Shown: piece by piece, positions 6,256 to 16,338 of the stretch | How the letters are laid out: each line of letters begins with the position of its first letter | Position numbering within the stretch: the stretch's first letter is position 1 | Assembly (NCBI GenBank): GCA_948847595.1 | Contig: CAQOGY010000011.1 | Coordinates: 14,971 to 78,970, forward strand | Length of the DNA stretch: 64,000 nt | Reading direction: 5' to 3' | Source: an uncultured Bacteroides sp. | GTDB lineage: Bacteria > Bacteroidota > Bacteroidia > Bacteroidales > Bacteroidaceae | The notes under the pieces: model-generated | The model's database searches: none | What the model saw: the letters and a program-made list of their open reading frames with translations, nothing else | Told to the model about the DNA's origin: nothing | Position numbers and translations under genes: made by a program

Positions 6256-9246
6256 ATGAAAAATAATACGATAAAAATAAAGGCTTTCCTCTGCCTGCTG
6301 CTTCTGACGTGCGGATGGGTAAGTGTGCAGGCACAGCAGGTGCTTACAGTGAAAGGTGTGGTAGTAGATGCTTTAAAAGAACCGTTGCCCGGAGCCAGCG
6401 TTCAGGTGGTAGGAATGTCTACCGGTACGGTGACTGACTTGGATGGTAATTTTAGTCTTCAGGTTCCGAAAGGAAAAACGATTGCTGTTTCTTTTATAGG
6501 ATACGTGACACAGGAACTGACTGTAAATCAGAATCAGTCGAACCTTACCATTCAGTTGAAAGATGATTCCAAGCAGTTGAATGAAGTAGTCGTCATCGGT
6601 TATGGTACGGTAGAAAAGAAAGATTTGACAGGTTCTATCCAATCCGTTACCAGCAAGGAATTAAGTAAACTGGTAACTACCGATGTCACTGAAACACTGA
6701 ACGGACGTGTCGGTGGTGTACTCGTGAATAAGACTTCCAACCGTCCCGGTTCGGATACGAAAATAGAGATTCGGGGTATCAACTCGTTCAATTTCTCGAA
6801 TGAACCTTTATACGTGATCGACGGAGTACCTTCTCAAACGGGAATGCGTCATCTGAACTCTGCCGATATTGAATCTATCGACATCTTGAAAGATGCGTCT
6901 TCCAGTGCAATCTACGGTTCGCGGGGTGCAAACGGGGTGGTGATTATCACTACCAAAGGGGCTAACAAACGTCAGGGCTTTAATATCGACTATTCGGGTT
7001 ACGTTGGTTTCAAGACTCCTACCCGCATTCCTGAAATGATTGGTAATATGGGCAATGGACTGGAATATGTAGACTATCGCACCGCTTTGTGGAAAAAGAA
7101 GTATGGTGATGCTTCACTGAGCCGTCCGGACTTTCTGACTGATGACGAGAAACGCCGTATCAAACATGGTGAATACTATGACTGGTTGCGTGAACTGTCG
7201 CAGAATGCATTGACTACCAGTCATTCTGTTTCCGCTACCGGAGGTACGGATAAACTATCTTTCTCATTCGGCTTGGGATACTTGAAGGATGACGGTATGG
7301 TAGGCGATGAAAGTTTTGAACGTATTACTGCCAATATCGGATTGGAATATCGCTTCTCTGATAAGTTCAAAACAGGGATTAACAGCTATGTTTCTCTGAA
7401 TAACACGAATGAAGGAGCCAATGATGCTTTGATTAATGCATATTTCCTGCCGCCTACGGTCAGCCCATACGATAAAGACGGAAGCTACCTGTTTAATTGC
7501 CAGCCGACTTCCAGCAAGATTAATCCATTTGTTCAGATTGAAAATAATAAAAGAGAGAAAGAAGCAAACTATACCAATTTCTCCGGTTATCTGGAATATC
7601 AGCCGATTAAAGGACTGAGCTTTAAATCACAGATTGCAGTTCAATATGATTCGGATGTTTACGGAGAATGGGTAGGTACGATGACACAAGCCAAAGGAGG
7701 TCTCAATGCACCGGAAGCTTACCGGAAAGAAGGACGGAATATGAACTGGGTATGGGACAATATCATTACTTATGATAAAATCTGGAAGAATATTCATCGT
7801 CTGAATGCTATCGGTTTGTATAGCGTACAGAAAGAAACTCATAAGGGTTCCGAAATGCGTGGTGACGGTCTGCCTTACAACTCGGACTGGCATGCGATCG
7901 AAACAGCCGAGGAAATTCGTGATGTGAAGAGTTACTATTGGGAGTCATCCATGCTTTCTTTCATGGGACGTGTCAACTATACGTTGATGGATCGGTACTT
8001 GTTTACTGTAACAGGGCGATATGACGGAACTTCCCGTCTGGCTACCGGCAATCAGTGGGGATTTATGCCGTCGGCAGCTGTCGGCTGGCAGATGAAGAAT
8101 GAGAATTTCCTGAAAAACGTAGACTGGCTGAATAGTCTGAAACTCCGCGTCAGCTGGGGTAAATCGGGAAACAACAGTATTGACCATGATATTACCTGGA
8201 CAAAGCTGGACCTGACTCATTATATCTATGGAGGTAAAGGTGAAAATGCTTTCGGATTAGGCGACCGCAAAGGTAACAAAGATCTTCGTTGGGAGATGAC
8301 CTCGGAGTGGAACTACGGTATTGATTTCGGCTTCCTGAATAACCGTATCAACGGTACGATTGATGTGTATAACCGTACTACGAAAGATTTGATTTTCGCC
8401 CGTTCGGTAGGTAACCTCAACGGTTATGGCTCTATCCTTGAGAATATAGGAACGTCCTCCAATAAAGGGGTGGAAATAGGTCTGAACACGGTGAACATCT
8501 CAAAGAAGGACTTCACATGGAAGACAAATATGACTTTCTCTCTGAACCGTAATAAGATTGTAGACCTCTACGGTGATAAAAAGGATGACTTGGCTAACCG
8601 TTGGTTCATCGGTCAGCCGATGAAAGTGATCTATGATTTGGAAAAGGTAGGAATCTGGCAGACGGAAGACAAGGAACTGGCTGCTAAATATGGACAAGTA
8701 CCGGGACATATCCGTGTAGCTGATCTGGACGAGAACTATGTGATTGATGAACGTGACTATAAAGTACTCGGCTCTCCGTCACCCGACTGGACAGCGGGTA
8801 TGACCAATACCTTTACTTACAAGAACTGGGATTTGTCTTTCTATATGTATGCACGTATCGGTGGTACCTACAATGATGATTTCACTTATATGTTTACCGC
8901 ATGGGATAATGAACACTGGAACAAGCTGAATGTGAAGTACTGGACTCCGGAAAACCACAGTAATGAATACCAGCAGATCGGTGCGCAATCCTACCATACT
9001 CAGGTATTAGGTAAGATTTCCGGTTCGTTCCTGAAAATACAGAATATTACGTTGGGATATACCCTTCCGGAAAACTGGATGAAGAAGATGAAGATGAAAA
9101 ATGCACGTGCTTACATCAATGTGCAGAATCCGTTTACTTTCACCGACTATCTCGGTCCGGATCCCGAAACGATTGGTGAAGACGTATACAAGTCTTTGTC
9201 ACTTTATCCGATGACGTTTACTTTTGGAGTGAATTTAACCTTCTAA
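6256..9246 (+). CDS. SusC-like TonB-dependent outer-membrane transporter (first pair)
   Basis: 996 residues. Signal peptide (about 1-27, ending VQAQQ), a carboxypeptidase-regulatory-like beta domain (about 30-110), the SusC-family EVVVIGYGT motif, a plug domain with YVIDGVP and IYGSRGANGVVIITTK, and a long beta-barrel ending in aromatic FGVNLTF. It lacks an STN domain, so it is not the receptor of a sigma/anti-sigma cascade, unlike SusC2 at 17503. It imports oligosaccharides across the outer membrane with the SusD lipoprotein encoded 15 bp downstream. ATG 6256 is chosen because a TTG at 6223 lies inside the preceding gene. Confidence 0.95.
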   Translation: MKNNTIKIKAFLCLLLLTCGWVSVQAQQVLTVKGVVVDALKEPLPGASVQVVGMSTGTVTDLDGNFSLQVPKGKTIAVSFIGYVTQELTVNQNQSNLTIQLKDDSKQLNEVVVIGYGTVEKKDLTGSIQSVTSKELSKLVTTDVTETLNGRVGGVLVNKTSNRPGSDTKIEIRGINSFNFSNEPLYVIDGVPSQTGMRHLNSADIESIDILKDASSSAIYGSRGANGVVIITTKGANKRQGFNIDYSGYVGFKTPTRIPEMIGNMGNGLEYVDYRTALWKKKYGDASLSRPDFLTDDEKRRIKHGEYYDWLRELSQNALTTSHSVSATGGTDKLSFSFGLGYLKDDGMVGDESFERITANIGLEYRFSDKFKTGINSYVSLNNTNEGANDALINAYFLPPTVSPYDKDGSYLFNCQPTSSKINPFVQIENNKREKEANYTNFSGYLEYQPIKGLSFKSQIAVQYDSDVYGEWVGTMTQAKGGLNAPEAYRKEGRNMNWVWDNIITYDKIWKNIHRLNAIGLYSVQKETHKGSEMRGDGLPYNSDWHAIETAEEIRDVKSYYWESSMLSFMGRVNYTLMDRYLFTVTGRYDGTSRLATGNQWGFMPSAAVGWQMKNENFLKNVDWLNSLKLRVSWGKSGNNSIDHDITWTKLDLTHYIYGGKGENAFGLGDRKGNKDLRWEMTSEWNYGIDFGFLNNRINGTIDVYNRTTKDLIFARSVGNLNGYGSILENIGTSSNKGVEIGLNTVNISKKDFTWKTNMTFSLNRNKIVDLYGDKKDDLANRWFIGQPMKVIYDLEKVGIWQTEDKELAAKYGQVPGHIRVADLDENYVIDERDYKVLGSPSPDWTAGMTNTFTYKNWDLSFYMYARIGGTYNDDFTYMFTAWDNEHWNKLNVKYWTPENHSNEYQQIGAQSYHTQVLGKISGSFLKIQNITLGYTLPENWMKKMKMKNARAYINVQNPFTFTDYLGPDPETIGEDVYKSLSLYPMTFTFGVNLTF

Positions 9247-9260
9247 ATACTTGAAACCTT

Positions 9261-10904
9261 ATGAAACGAGTAAAAGAACAAATTAAATATTTGGCACTGT
9301 TAGCAATCTGCTTGCTAAGCGGATGCTCCGATTTTCTGGATAGTTATAACCCCTCGGCAGTAACGGACGATTTCTATAATACTAAAGAAGGACAACAGAA
9401 ATTGTTGACAGATATCAATGCCCGTTACCGCAATGTTTTCAATACAGGCGAATTGCAGTATTACGGAACTGATATTTACATGGCTATCTCCGAAGAACCT
9501 GCCGAACGTATGTTCAACGGCTATGACAAGACTTTCAACTCCACTGCTCCGATTGTAGGTGATTATTGGAAAGTACTCTATAAGATTGTGCAGGAAAGTA
9601 ACATCCTGCTGAATCGCTGCACACCGGATATTGCAGGAAGCGATTATACTTCGCTGACCGCACAAGCCCGCTTTTTCCGGGCAATGGCTTACTATTATCT
9701 GGTAGAAACATTCGGCCCCGTACCTTTGCTCACCGAAGAGAATACAAGCGTTATCCAGCAGGCGGAACGTACCGGCGAACAGGCTATTTACACTTTCATC
9801 ATTACCGAACTGAATGATATAAAGGACAAATTGGAGATGACCACGATTTCAGCCGGAAAGGTAACGAATGCCGCAGTCATTCACTTTTTAGGGAAAATGT
9901 ATCTGACACGTGCTTACAAATCCTTTGCTGAAACAGACGACTTTTCCAATGCAGCAACGACATTTGATTTGCTGGTAGAGAATCCGGCCTCCGGTTATGC
10001 TTTGCAGGAAAACTATGCTGCTTTGTTCGATGAAAACAATCAGGCTAATTCGGAAGTAATCTGGGCGATTCAATATGGACTGGATAAGAACTATCGGGGT
10101 GATGGAAATCCGCAACAGGCACAGTTCGGATTTAACATTGTAGCATTGGAGCCAGATCTGTTCATTAAGAATCAGAATGATTATTCTAGTGTTTCCCGTA
10201 AATACTGGGTGAATCCGAAAGCGCACGAGCTTTATACGGACCCAGAAGCGGATACCCGTTATGATGCGACGTTCAAACGTGAATATTACATAAACAATCC
10301 GGATAATGCTGATTACGGTAAGCTGGGAATCTATTTCCCCCGTTGGAACGATAAATCGGGTATGAGTAATAATGCGAAAAGATTTTATCCGTTCAAGCAG
10401 GACGATGAATATGTATGGTATCCGCAATCTACGGCACTTCCTGTATTGGAAACTGCTTCAGATCGTATGCCGATGGTACGGAAGTTCAGCGATACCAAGA
10501 TACAATGGGGCGAAGGCGGCTCTCGTGAAGATGTCATTTTCCGCTTGGGTGATACCTACCTGTTGTGTGCTGAGGCTTATCTGGGTGCCGGAAACAAGAA
10601 ACTGGCATTGGAACGCATCAACAGTATACGTAAGCGTGCCGCTAAAGATGCGACCGCTTATGAAGCAATGAAGTTGACGGATCTGGATATAAATGTTATC
10701 ATGGATGAACGTGCCCGTGAATTGATGGGAGAGCATGACCGCTGGTTTGACTTGAAACGTACTCAGACACTGCTGACACGTGTACCCGCATACAATCCGT
10801 TTGTGGTGAAATATGATAATTTGAACAAGAACCATCTGGTACGACCCATTCCACAAGATGAACGGAACAAGGTAGATGGATTATCTCAGAATGAAGGTTA
10901 TTGA
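9261..10904 (+). CDS. SusD-like glycan-binding lipoprotein (first pair)
   Basis: 547 residues. The lipoprotein signal ends LLSGCSDF. It has the SusD/RagB features: N-terminal TPR helices (RFFRAMAYYYLVETFGPVPL), a central variable glycan-binding region, and a C-terminal RARELMGEHDRWFDLKRT motif. It forms the lid of the SusC transporter encoded just upstream. Intergenic gaps of 14 and about 30 bp put it in the same operon. Confidence 0.95.
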   Translation: MKRVKEQIKYLALLAICLLSGCSDFLDSYNPSAVTDDFYNTKEGQQKLLTDINARYRNVFNTGELQYYGTDIYMAISEEPAERMFNGYDKTFNSTAPIVGDYWKVLYKIVQESNILLNRCTPDIAGSDYTSLTAQARFFRAMAYYYLVETFGPVPLLTEENTSVIQQAERTGEQAIYTFIITELNDIKDKLEMTTISAGKVTNAAVIHFLGKMYLTRAYKSFAETDDFSNAATTFDLLVENPASGYALQENYAALFDENNQANSEVIWAIQYGLDKNYRGDGNPQQAQFGFNIVALEPDLFIKNQNDYSSVSRKYWVNPKAHELYTDPEADTRYDATFKREYYINNPDNADYGKLGIYFPRWNDKSGMSNNAKRFYPFKQDDEYVWYPQSTALPVLETASDRMPMVRKFSDTKIQWGEGGSREDVIFRLGDTYLLCAEAYLGAGNKKLALERINSIRKRAAKDATAYEAMKLTDLDINVIMDERARELMGEHDRWFDLKRTQTLLTRVPAYNPFVVKYDNLNKNHLVRPIPQDERNKVDGLSQNEGY

Positions 10905-10937
10905 TTAATGGTTAACTAACAAATGAAAGAAGTAATT

Positions 10938-12827
10938 ATGAAAACGACTATATGTGGCGCTGCACTGTTGCTCAGCCTGACAATGGCTAGTTGTGAAGTG
11001 TACGAATCACCGGAAATCAATCAAGGATTGAACGAAGAAAACAACACGTCCCTTTATACAGATGCTTATGACCCGATCAGTAATGTGGGGCAATACTATA
11101 TGCCGGAAATGAAGGTGAAACCGAAGAAGTACTGGAATTGTGTGGAAGTTGTAACGGTAGGCAGCCGTAATGAGCTGGGACAAACAGAGAAAGTACGCGG
11201 ATTGCAGTACCACCTGATGTGTCAGTCATTGGCCGGTCTGGCTAATCGTGCCGTAGAACAGGGAACAAGTGAAATAGCAGTTTGGCTGCACGATCACGGT
11301 GGCAGTGATTCCTATAAACTGTCTAAGCAGGCACTCGAAGATATGGGTATCCACGAACAGGGGATGCAGAGCGGACTGGAACTGGCACGTAATGATTATG
11401 GTCCGTCCGACGGAGTGACTATTCAGTTGAAAGGAATGTTCGACGGATATGTCTTGACGGATATTGAGCATAATCCGGAGAGTGGTGTCGTAGCATCTGT
11501 TGCTTCTCATGTTTATAATTCTATTATTGTGGATGTCCGTGACAAGGAATATTATGAAGAAGCAGGATATACCATGAAATATGATGCAAGAAGCAAGACT
11601 ACTGCGCAGGCATGGGCGGAGTTCAAAGATAAATGCAGCAACAAAGCATTGGTGATCATGCCTGTACAAACCGGTGAATTGCGTGAGTTTGCCATTAAGA
11701 ATGAACTTTTCGTATTGAACTTGAATAAGCGTCAGGGAACTTCGATAGCCGGACAAAACACAGCTTTGCTGAAAGAAATCCTTGCCTGGTTGGAACCGAA
11801 TGCACCTGTCTACGGATGGGAACAGGGAGTAAGTGAAGATGCTTTTGTTGATTTGGTTTCCAAGAGCGGTCATCCGATGATCCCTTGTGACTGGAGTTAC
11901 AATCACTCCTTGACTTCTTTGCTTTATTCTCAACGTCAGAAATCGACATTGGTCCGCGTGAAGAATCCGCAGTTTCTGGATTATACAAAGAAAAAGAATT
12001 TCGTTTCTTTCTTCCTTTCCGATGGTGACAATATCCAGTGGATGATGAATGACTTTAAAGATTTCTATAATGCGGCGGAGTCGGAAGAAGTACGGATGAC
12101 GTATGGTATTGCTGCTTCAGTGCTTCCGATGATGGCACCGGCACAATTCGATAATCTGTTGAGTCAGCAAAAGCCGAATTGCTCTATTTTGGAAATGCTG
12201 GGAGGCGGTTACTATTACGTAGACAATTATAGCGAGAATGGCGACCGGGCGAAGAATCTGAAAGTCGTGGCAGAACGCCTTTCGGCGCATATGCGTCAAC
12301 ATCGTGTGAAACTGTTGGGTGTAATGGCTATGAATGTAAAATCAGAAGCTGCCAAAGAAGCATTTCAGGCTTATGTAGATGCCAATGACCAGTTGGAAGG
12401 TATCGTAGCGCTTCAGTATAGCCCTTATGCAGGAGGTGAAGGAGACGTTATTTGGGTAACGAATAAAGCAGGATATGATATCCCGGTCATTACGGTGAAA
12501 TACTCTTTGTGGAATTTTGGAAACCGGAATGCGGAACGTGAAGGTACCCCTGCCTATATTGCCGGAAGATTGAAACAGGAAGCACAGCAGGAAAGTTTTT
12601 CTGTAGTATGTGTGCATGCATGGAGTAATTTCTCCGATCACGGACAGACGGAAGATCCCCTGATTGAGAACCAGTCTGGAGATATTCGTGGAGCCGGAGC
12701 GGCAAAGCTTTGTGCAGGCCATCTGAACGATAGTTTTGAAGTAGTAAATATGCAGGAACTGGTATGGCGTTTGCGTATGAGCCAGCGTCCGGAACAGACG
12801 AAGAAGTATCTGAGTGAGGTATTTTAA
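10938..12827 (+). CDS. GxGYxYP-family lipoprotein (first copy)
   Basis: 629 residues with a lipoprotein signal (LLLSLTMASCEV). The C-terminal half carries the family's namesake motif, here GGGYYYV, and a FFLSDGDNIQW segment shared with the copy at 23657. The domain is common in Bacteroides PULs; I believe a B. thetaiotaomicron member has a crystal structure annotated as a putative hydrolase, but the substrate is not established. ATG 10938 is preferred over 10923 because an AGAAG stands in front of it and the signal peptide then begins normally. It is intact, including its C-terminal VCVHAWSNF strand. Confidence 0.85.
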   Translation: MKTTICGAALLLSLTMASCEVYESPEINQGLNEENNTSLYTDAYDPISNVGQYYMPEMKVKPKKYWNCVEVVTVGSRNELGQTEKVRGLQYHLMCQSLAGLANRAVEQGTSEIAVWLHDHGGSDSYKLSKQALEDMGIHEQGMQSGLELARNDYGPSDGVTIQLKGMFDGYVLTDIEHNPESGVVASVASHVYNSIIVDVRDKEYYEEAGYTMKYDARSKTTAQAWAEFKDKCSNKALVIMPVQTGELREFAIKNELFVLNLNKRQGTSIAGQNTALLKEILAWLEPNAPVYGWEQGVSEDAFVDLVSKSGHPMIPCDWSYNHSLTSLLYSQRQKSTLVRVKNPQFLDYTKKKNFVSFFLSDGDNIQWMMNDFKDFYNAAESEEVRMTYGIAASVLPMMAPAQFDNLLSQQKPNCSILEMLGGGYYYVDNYSENGDRAKNLKVVAERLSAHMRQHRVKLLGVMAMNVKSEAAKEAFQAYVDANDQLEGIVALQYSPYAGGEGDVIWVTNKAGYDIPVITVKYSLWNFGNRNAEREGTPAYIAGRLKQEAQQESFSVVCVHAWSNFSDHGQTEDPLIENQSGDIRGAGAAKLCAGHLNDSFEVVNMQELVWRLRMSQRPEQTKKYLSEVF

Positions 12828-12836
12828 TTAACTAGA

Positions 12837-12910
12837 GTTTCACAGGCTCTCTGTATGGCTTTCTCTTTTCAAACGTGGAAGGAGAAAGCCATACAGAAGG
12901 CTTGTGAAAC
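12837..12910. repeat. 29-bp imperfect inverted repeat between GxGYxYP and GH92 genes
   Basis: Arms 12837-12865 and 12882-12910 pair at 26 of 29 positions around a 16-base loop. In RNA this gives a very stable hairpin, with no T-run on either side, so it is not a standard terminator. The right arm covers the alternative GTG start (12904) of the GH92 gene and ends 20 bases before ATG 12931. It may be a processing or stability hairpin that uncouples GH92 expression from SusCD. Confidence 0.8.
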
Positions 12911-12930
12911 TTAAGCAAATAATAATAGAT

Positions 12931-15207
12931 ATGGTTGCAAGATTGTTTTTCTTATCAATCTGTCTTCCTTTTCTGCTCACCTCGTGTCAGCAGTCAAAGA
13001 AGACAGTAGAGTTTGTAGACTACGTGAATCCTCTGATGGGTACCGAATCTACTTTTGCGTTTTCGCATGGTAATACTTATCCTGCTGTGGCAGTGCCTTG
13101 GGGAATGAATTTCTGGAGCCCGCAGACCGGGGAGAATGGCAGTGGATGGATGTATACGTATGCCGATAGTCTGATGCGCGGCTTCCGGCAGACACATCAG
13201 CCTAGTCCTTGGATGAATGATTATGGTACCTTTTCCATTATGCCGCTTGCCGGAGAACTGAAAATGAGTCATAAAGAACGTCTGGTTCCTTTCTCACATC
13301 AACAGGAAAAAGCGACTCCTTATAATTATAGTGTTACATTCGATAACGGATTGCAGACTTCTCTTTCTGCTACTTCCCGTGGAGCTGTATTCGAAGTCTC
13401 TTTCCCTGAAAAAGAAGACCAGTATGTAGTGGTGGATGCATATCATGGAGGAAGTTCAATAACGATTGAACCGGAAAACCGGTTGGTAAAAGGTGCGACA
13501 CGATATAATAACGGAGGTGTACCGGATAACTTTGCTAATTACTTTATGATGGAATTCAGTCATCCCGTCATAGAATACGGCACTTACAATGGAGATACTC
13601 TGCTGCACCATCAAACCGATGTAGCGGCCGATTATACCTGTGCCTATCTGAAATTTGATGTTCCGGCAGGTGAAAAACTGACCATACGTACAGCCTCTTC
13701 TTTTATCAGTCCCGAACAGGCTGCCATCAACTTTAATCGTGAAGTAGCCGATGCGGATGTACAATTGATCAGCGGGAAAGCCCGTGAACAGTGGAATAAC
13801 TATCTCGGACGTGTAGAAGCGGAAGGAGGAACAGACGAACAATTTCGTACCTTCTATTCCTGCCTGTATCGTACGTTACTTTTCCCGCGTGAGTTCTATG
13901 AGTTTGATTCACAAGGAAATCCTGTTTATTACAGTCCTTATGACGGTAACGTGCATGATGGTTATATGTATACCGATAATGGTTTCTGGGATACGTTCCG
14001 TGCGGTTCATCCGTTGTTCACGTTACTTTATCCGGAGGTTTCGGAACGCGTGACGCAATCTATCCTTAATGCTTATGATGAAAGTGGTTTTATGCCGGAA
14101 TGGGCGAGCCCCGGTCATCGTGGTTGCATGATTGGCAATAACTCTGTTTCCTTATTGGTCGATGCATGGATGAAGGGGATACAAACGGTAGATGCCGAAA
14201 AAGCTCTGGAAGCGATGATTCATCAGACACAGGCCCGCCACGCGGAAATAGCTTCTGTAGGACGTGACGGCTTCGAGTATTATGATAAGCTCGGCTATGT
14301 ACCTTATCCGGAAGTTCCCGAAGCTACAGCCAAAACACTTGAATATGCTTATGCTGACTGGTGTATCGCCCGCTTTGCGCAATCGCTGGGTAAACAGGAT
14401 ATCGCAGACCAGTATTATCAGAAAGCCCAGAATTACCGCAATCTGTATTATCCGGAACATGGTTTTATGTGGACTAAGGATGCCAAAGGCAATTGGCGTG
14501 ATCGTTTTGATGCTACGGAATGGGGCGGTCCTTTCACAGAAGGAAGTTCCTGGCACTGGACTTGGAGTGTATTTCACGATCCGGAAGGTTTATCTGAACT
14601 GATGGGCGGACATGAACCGATGGTAGCCCGTCTCGACTCTATGTTTGTGGCCCCGAACACTTATAATTATGGAACCTATGGTTTCGTTATCCACGAAATA
14701 GCTGAGATGGTTGCCTTAAACATGGGACAATATGCGCATGGCAATCAACCGGTGCAGCATGCCATTTACTTGTATGATTATATCGGTCAGCCTTGGAAAA
14801 CACAGTACCATCTCCGTAATGTTATGGATAAACTCTACAATTCCGGAAGTAAAGGATACTGTGGCGACGAGGACAACGGGCAGACATCTGCTTGGTATGT
14901 ATTTTCTGCTATGGGTTTCTATCCGGTTTGTCCGGGAATGCCTGAATATGCGGTAGGTTCTCCGTTATTTAAAAAGGTAACTCTGCATCTTCCCGAAGGG
15001 AAAAACTTCGTCGTTTCAGCAGCAGATAATGCGGCAGACCGTCCATACATAAGGAAAGCTCTGTTGAATGGACAAGAATTCACACGCAACTATCTGACGC
15101 ATAATGAACTGAAACAGGGCGGAGAACTGAATCTGTCAATGGACAGCGTACCGAATCAGCAAAGAGGTACCCAACCGACAGACTTTCCATATTCTTATTC
15201 CAAGTAG
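12931..15207 (+). CDS. GH92 family exo-alpha-mannosidase, lipoprotein
   Basis: 758 residues with a lipoprotein signal ending LLTSCQQ. It matches GH92 throughout: NPLMGTES...SHGNTYPA at the N-terminus, GFRQTHQPSPWMNDYG, NGFWDTFR, GCMIGNNSVSLLVDA, TEGSSWHW (general-acid Glu at about residue 537) and CGDEDNGQTSAW (paired Asp at about 646 and 648). GH92 enzymes are calcium-dependent inverting exo-acting alpha-mannosidases; the linkage cannot be read from sequence. A Glu in the EGSSWHW position argues for a normal glycosidic substrate rather than mannose-1-phosphate linkages. ATG 12931 is chosen; GTG 12904 lies inside the hairpin arm. Confidence 0.94.
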   Translation: MVARLFFLSICLPFLLTSCQQSKKTVEFVDYVNPLMGTESTFAFSHGNTYPAVAVPWGMNFWSPQTGENGSGWMYTYADSLMRGFRQTHQPSPWMNDYGTFSIMPLAGELKMSHKERLVPFSHQQEKATPYNYSVTFDNGLQTSLSATSRGAVFEVSFPEKEDQYVVVDAYHGGSSITIEPENRLVKGATRYNNGGVPDNFANYFMMEFSHPVIEYGTYNGDTLLHHQTDVAADYTCAYLKFDVPAGEKLTIRTASSFISPEQAAINFNREVADADVQLISGKAREQWNNYLGRVEAEGGTDEQFRTFYSCLYRTLLFPREFYEFDSQGNPVYYSPYDGNVHDGYMYTDNGFWDTFRAVHPLFTLLYPEVSERVTQSILNAYDESGFMPEWASPGHRGCMIGNNSVSLLVDAWMKGIQTVDAEKALEAMIHQTQARHAEIASVGRDGFEYYDKLGYVPYPEVPEATAKTLEYAYADWCIARFAQSLGKQDIADQYYQKAQNYRNLYYPEHGFMWTKDAKGNWRDRFDATEWGGPFTEGSSWHWTWSVFHDPEGLSELMGGHEPMVARLDSMFVAPNTYNYGTYGFVIHEIAEMVALNMGQYAHGNQPVQHAIYLYDYIGQPWKTQYHLRNVMDKLYNSGSKGYCGDEDNGQTSAWYVFSAMGFYPVCPGMPEYAVGSPLFKKVTLHLPEGKNFVVSAADNAADRPYIRKALLNGQEFTRNYLTHNELKQGGELNLSMDSVPNQQRGTQPTDFPYSYSK

Positions 15208-15305
15208 TTTTAATAGGTTTTAGTATACTTTTCAGTGACCGGTACGGAGAGAGTCTTAATTGATTTGATCTGTATCGGTCATACAATAGGAATTTAAAGT
15301 CAGGC

Positions 15306-15336
15306 TTTGTCTTTGCTGTTTCTTTTGTTACCTTTG
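15306..15336 (+). promoter_or_regulatory. Complete Bacteroides promoter for the ECF sigma gene
   Basis: TTTG (15306-15309), 19 bp, TACCTTTG (15329-15336): a full -33/-7 match to the housekeeping consensus. It separates transcription of the ECF sigma gene from the upstream operon. Confidence 0.75.
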
Positions 15337-15355
15337 TGCATCTAATATGAGGTTT

Positions 15356-15937
15356 ATGATACATTCTCTTCCATCTTCCGAACCCTTGACGGCACAAAAG
15401 CTTTTCTCAAAGCTTTATGTTTCCTACTATGCCCGTTTGGTTCGTTTCGCTTCCCTTTATGTAGGAGCTATGGGAGACGCAGAGAATATAGTACAAGATT
15501 TTTTCCTCTATTTATGGGAACGTAAAGAGATACTTCCGGAACTGCAACAGCCCGATGCATATCTTTTCTCCGCTGTCAAGCATCGTTGTCTGAACTTCCT
15601 TCGTTCACAACTTTCTATAGTAGACCGCAGGCAGCCGCTTTCTGATATTATGGAGCAGGAGTTTAAACTGAAACTTTATAGCCTGCAACTACTTGATGAT
15701 TCCCAAATGTCGATAGACGAAGTAGAAAAACAGATCTGCCGTGCAATTGATAACTTACCGGAACGTTGCCGGGAAATATTTGTCATGAGTAAACTAAAAG
15801 GAATGAAATACCGTGAGATAGCCGGAGCACTCGGCATTTCGCAGAATACGGTAGAAGGTCAAATGGCTATCGCATTAAAAAAACTTAGGGAAGAGTTGCG
15901 TCATTGTCTGCCTTTGCTGCTTCTATTGAGCGTATAA
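15356..15937 (+). CDS. ECF-type RNA polymerase sigma factor
   Basis: About 193 residues. Region 2 has DAENIVQDFFLYLWE and AYLFSAVKHRCLNFLR; region 4 is a C-terminal helix-turn-helix (LPERCREIFVMSKLKGMKYREIA...SQNTVEGQMAIAL). This is the Bacteroidetes ECF group paired with FecR anti-sigma factors and STN-bearing SusC receptors, and both partners follow it. It should activate the SusC2 operon when released. ATG 15347 is also possible but would leave almost no leader after the promoter at 15306-15336. Confidence 0.93.
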   Translation: MIHSLPSSEPLTAQKLFSKLYVSYYARLVRFASLYVGAMGDAENIVQDFFLYLWERKEILPELQQPDAYLFSAVKHRCLNFLRSQLSIVDRRQPLSDIMEQEFKLKLYSLQLLDDSQMSIDEVEKQICRAIDNLPERCREIFVMSKLKGMKYREIAGALGISQNTVEGQMAIALKKLREELRHCLPLLLLLSV

Positions 15938-16053
15938 GGATAAATCGCCTATGTATTGTCTTTGCTTCAGTCCATTCCATATACTTTAGTCAAGCTGAGT
16001 ACTAATTTGCAGCTTATAATGAATGAATTTAGTTCCGGTTGCTTATAAATCTA

Positions 16054-16143
16054 TTCGTCTGACAGTTGTTGAACTTTCGTCTGACAATTGTTATCTTTTC
16101 GTCTAACAACTGTCAGACGAAAATTCAACAACTGTCAGATGAT
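16054..16143. repeat. 22-bp-period inverted/direct repeat array A
   Basis: Four 22-bp units start at 16056, 16078, 16100 and 16122. A 10-bp core at the same offset reads GACAGTTGTT, GACAATTGTT, AACAACTGTC, AACAACTGTC: two direct then two inverted copies. Spacers carry TTTCGTCT or its complement AGACGAAA. The array sits in the 401-bp gap between the sigma (ends 15937) and FecR (starts 16339) genes; the rest of that gap is AT-rich and shows nothing else. See arrays B and C. Confidence 0.85.
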
Positions 16144-16338
16144 TAAATTTAAGTATAATGAATACTAAATCTGTGTGCATCAAGAATTAAATCTTAGAGT
16201 AAATCCGAACAGATAAGTTCGTTTCAAAACAGTTCTTAGCTTAAACTTATTGGATTTTACTTCCCTTCCTTGATTTTTTTTCATTTTCCTTTGGTGGTAA
16301 ATGTAAATTGCTGTGTCTTCTTATTAAAAGCGCGCAAT

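Noticed and set aside
12904..12930. GTG 12904 as the GH92 start
   Set aside because: It lies within the right arm of the hairpin, and ATG 12931 already gives a complete lipoprotein signal.
16054..16143. Array A (and B, C) as a CRISPR array
   Set aside because: The periodic parts are 22 bp in total, cores switch orientation, and there are no unique spacers of 30 bp or more, nor cas genes nearby.
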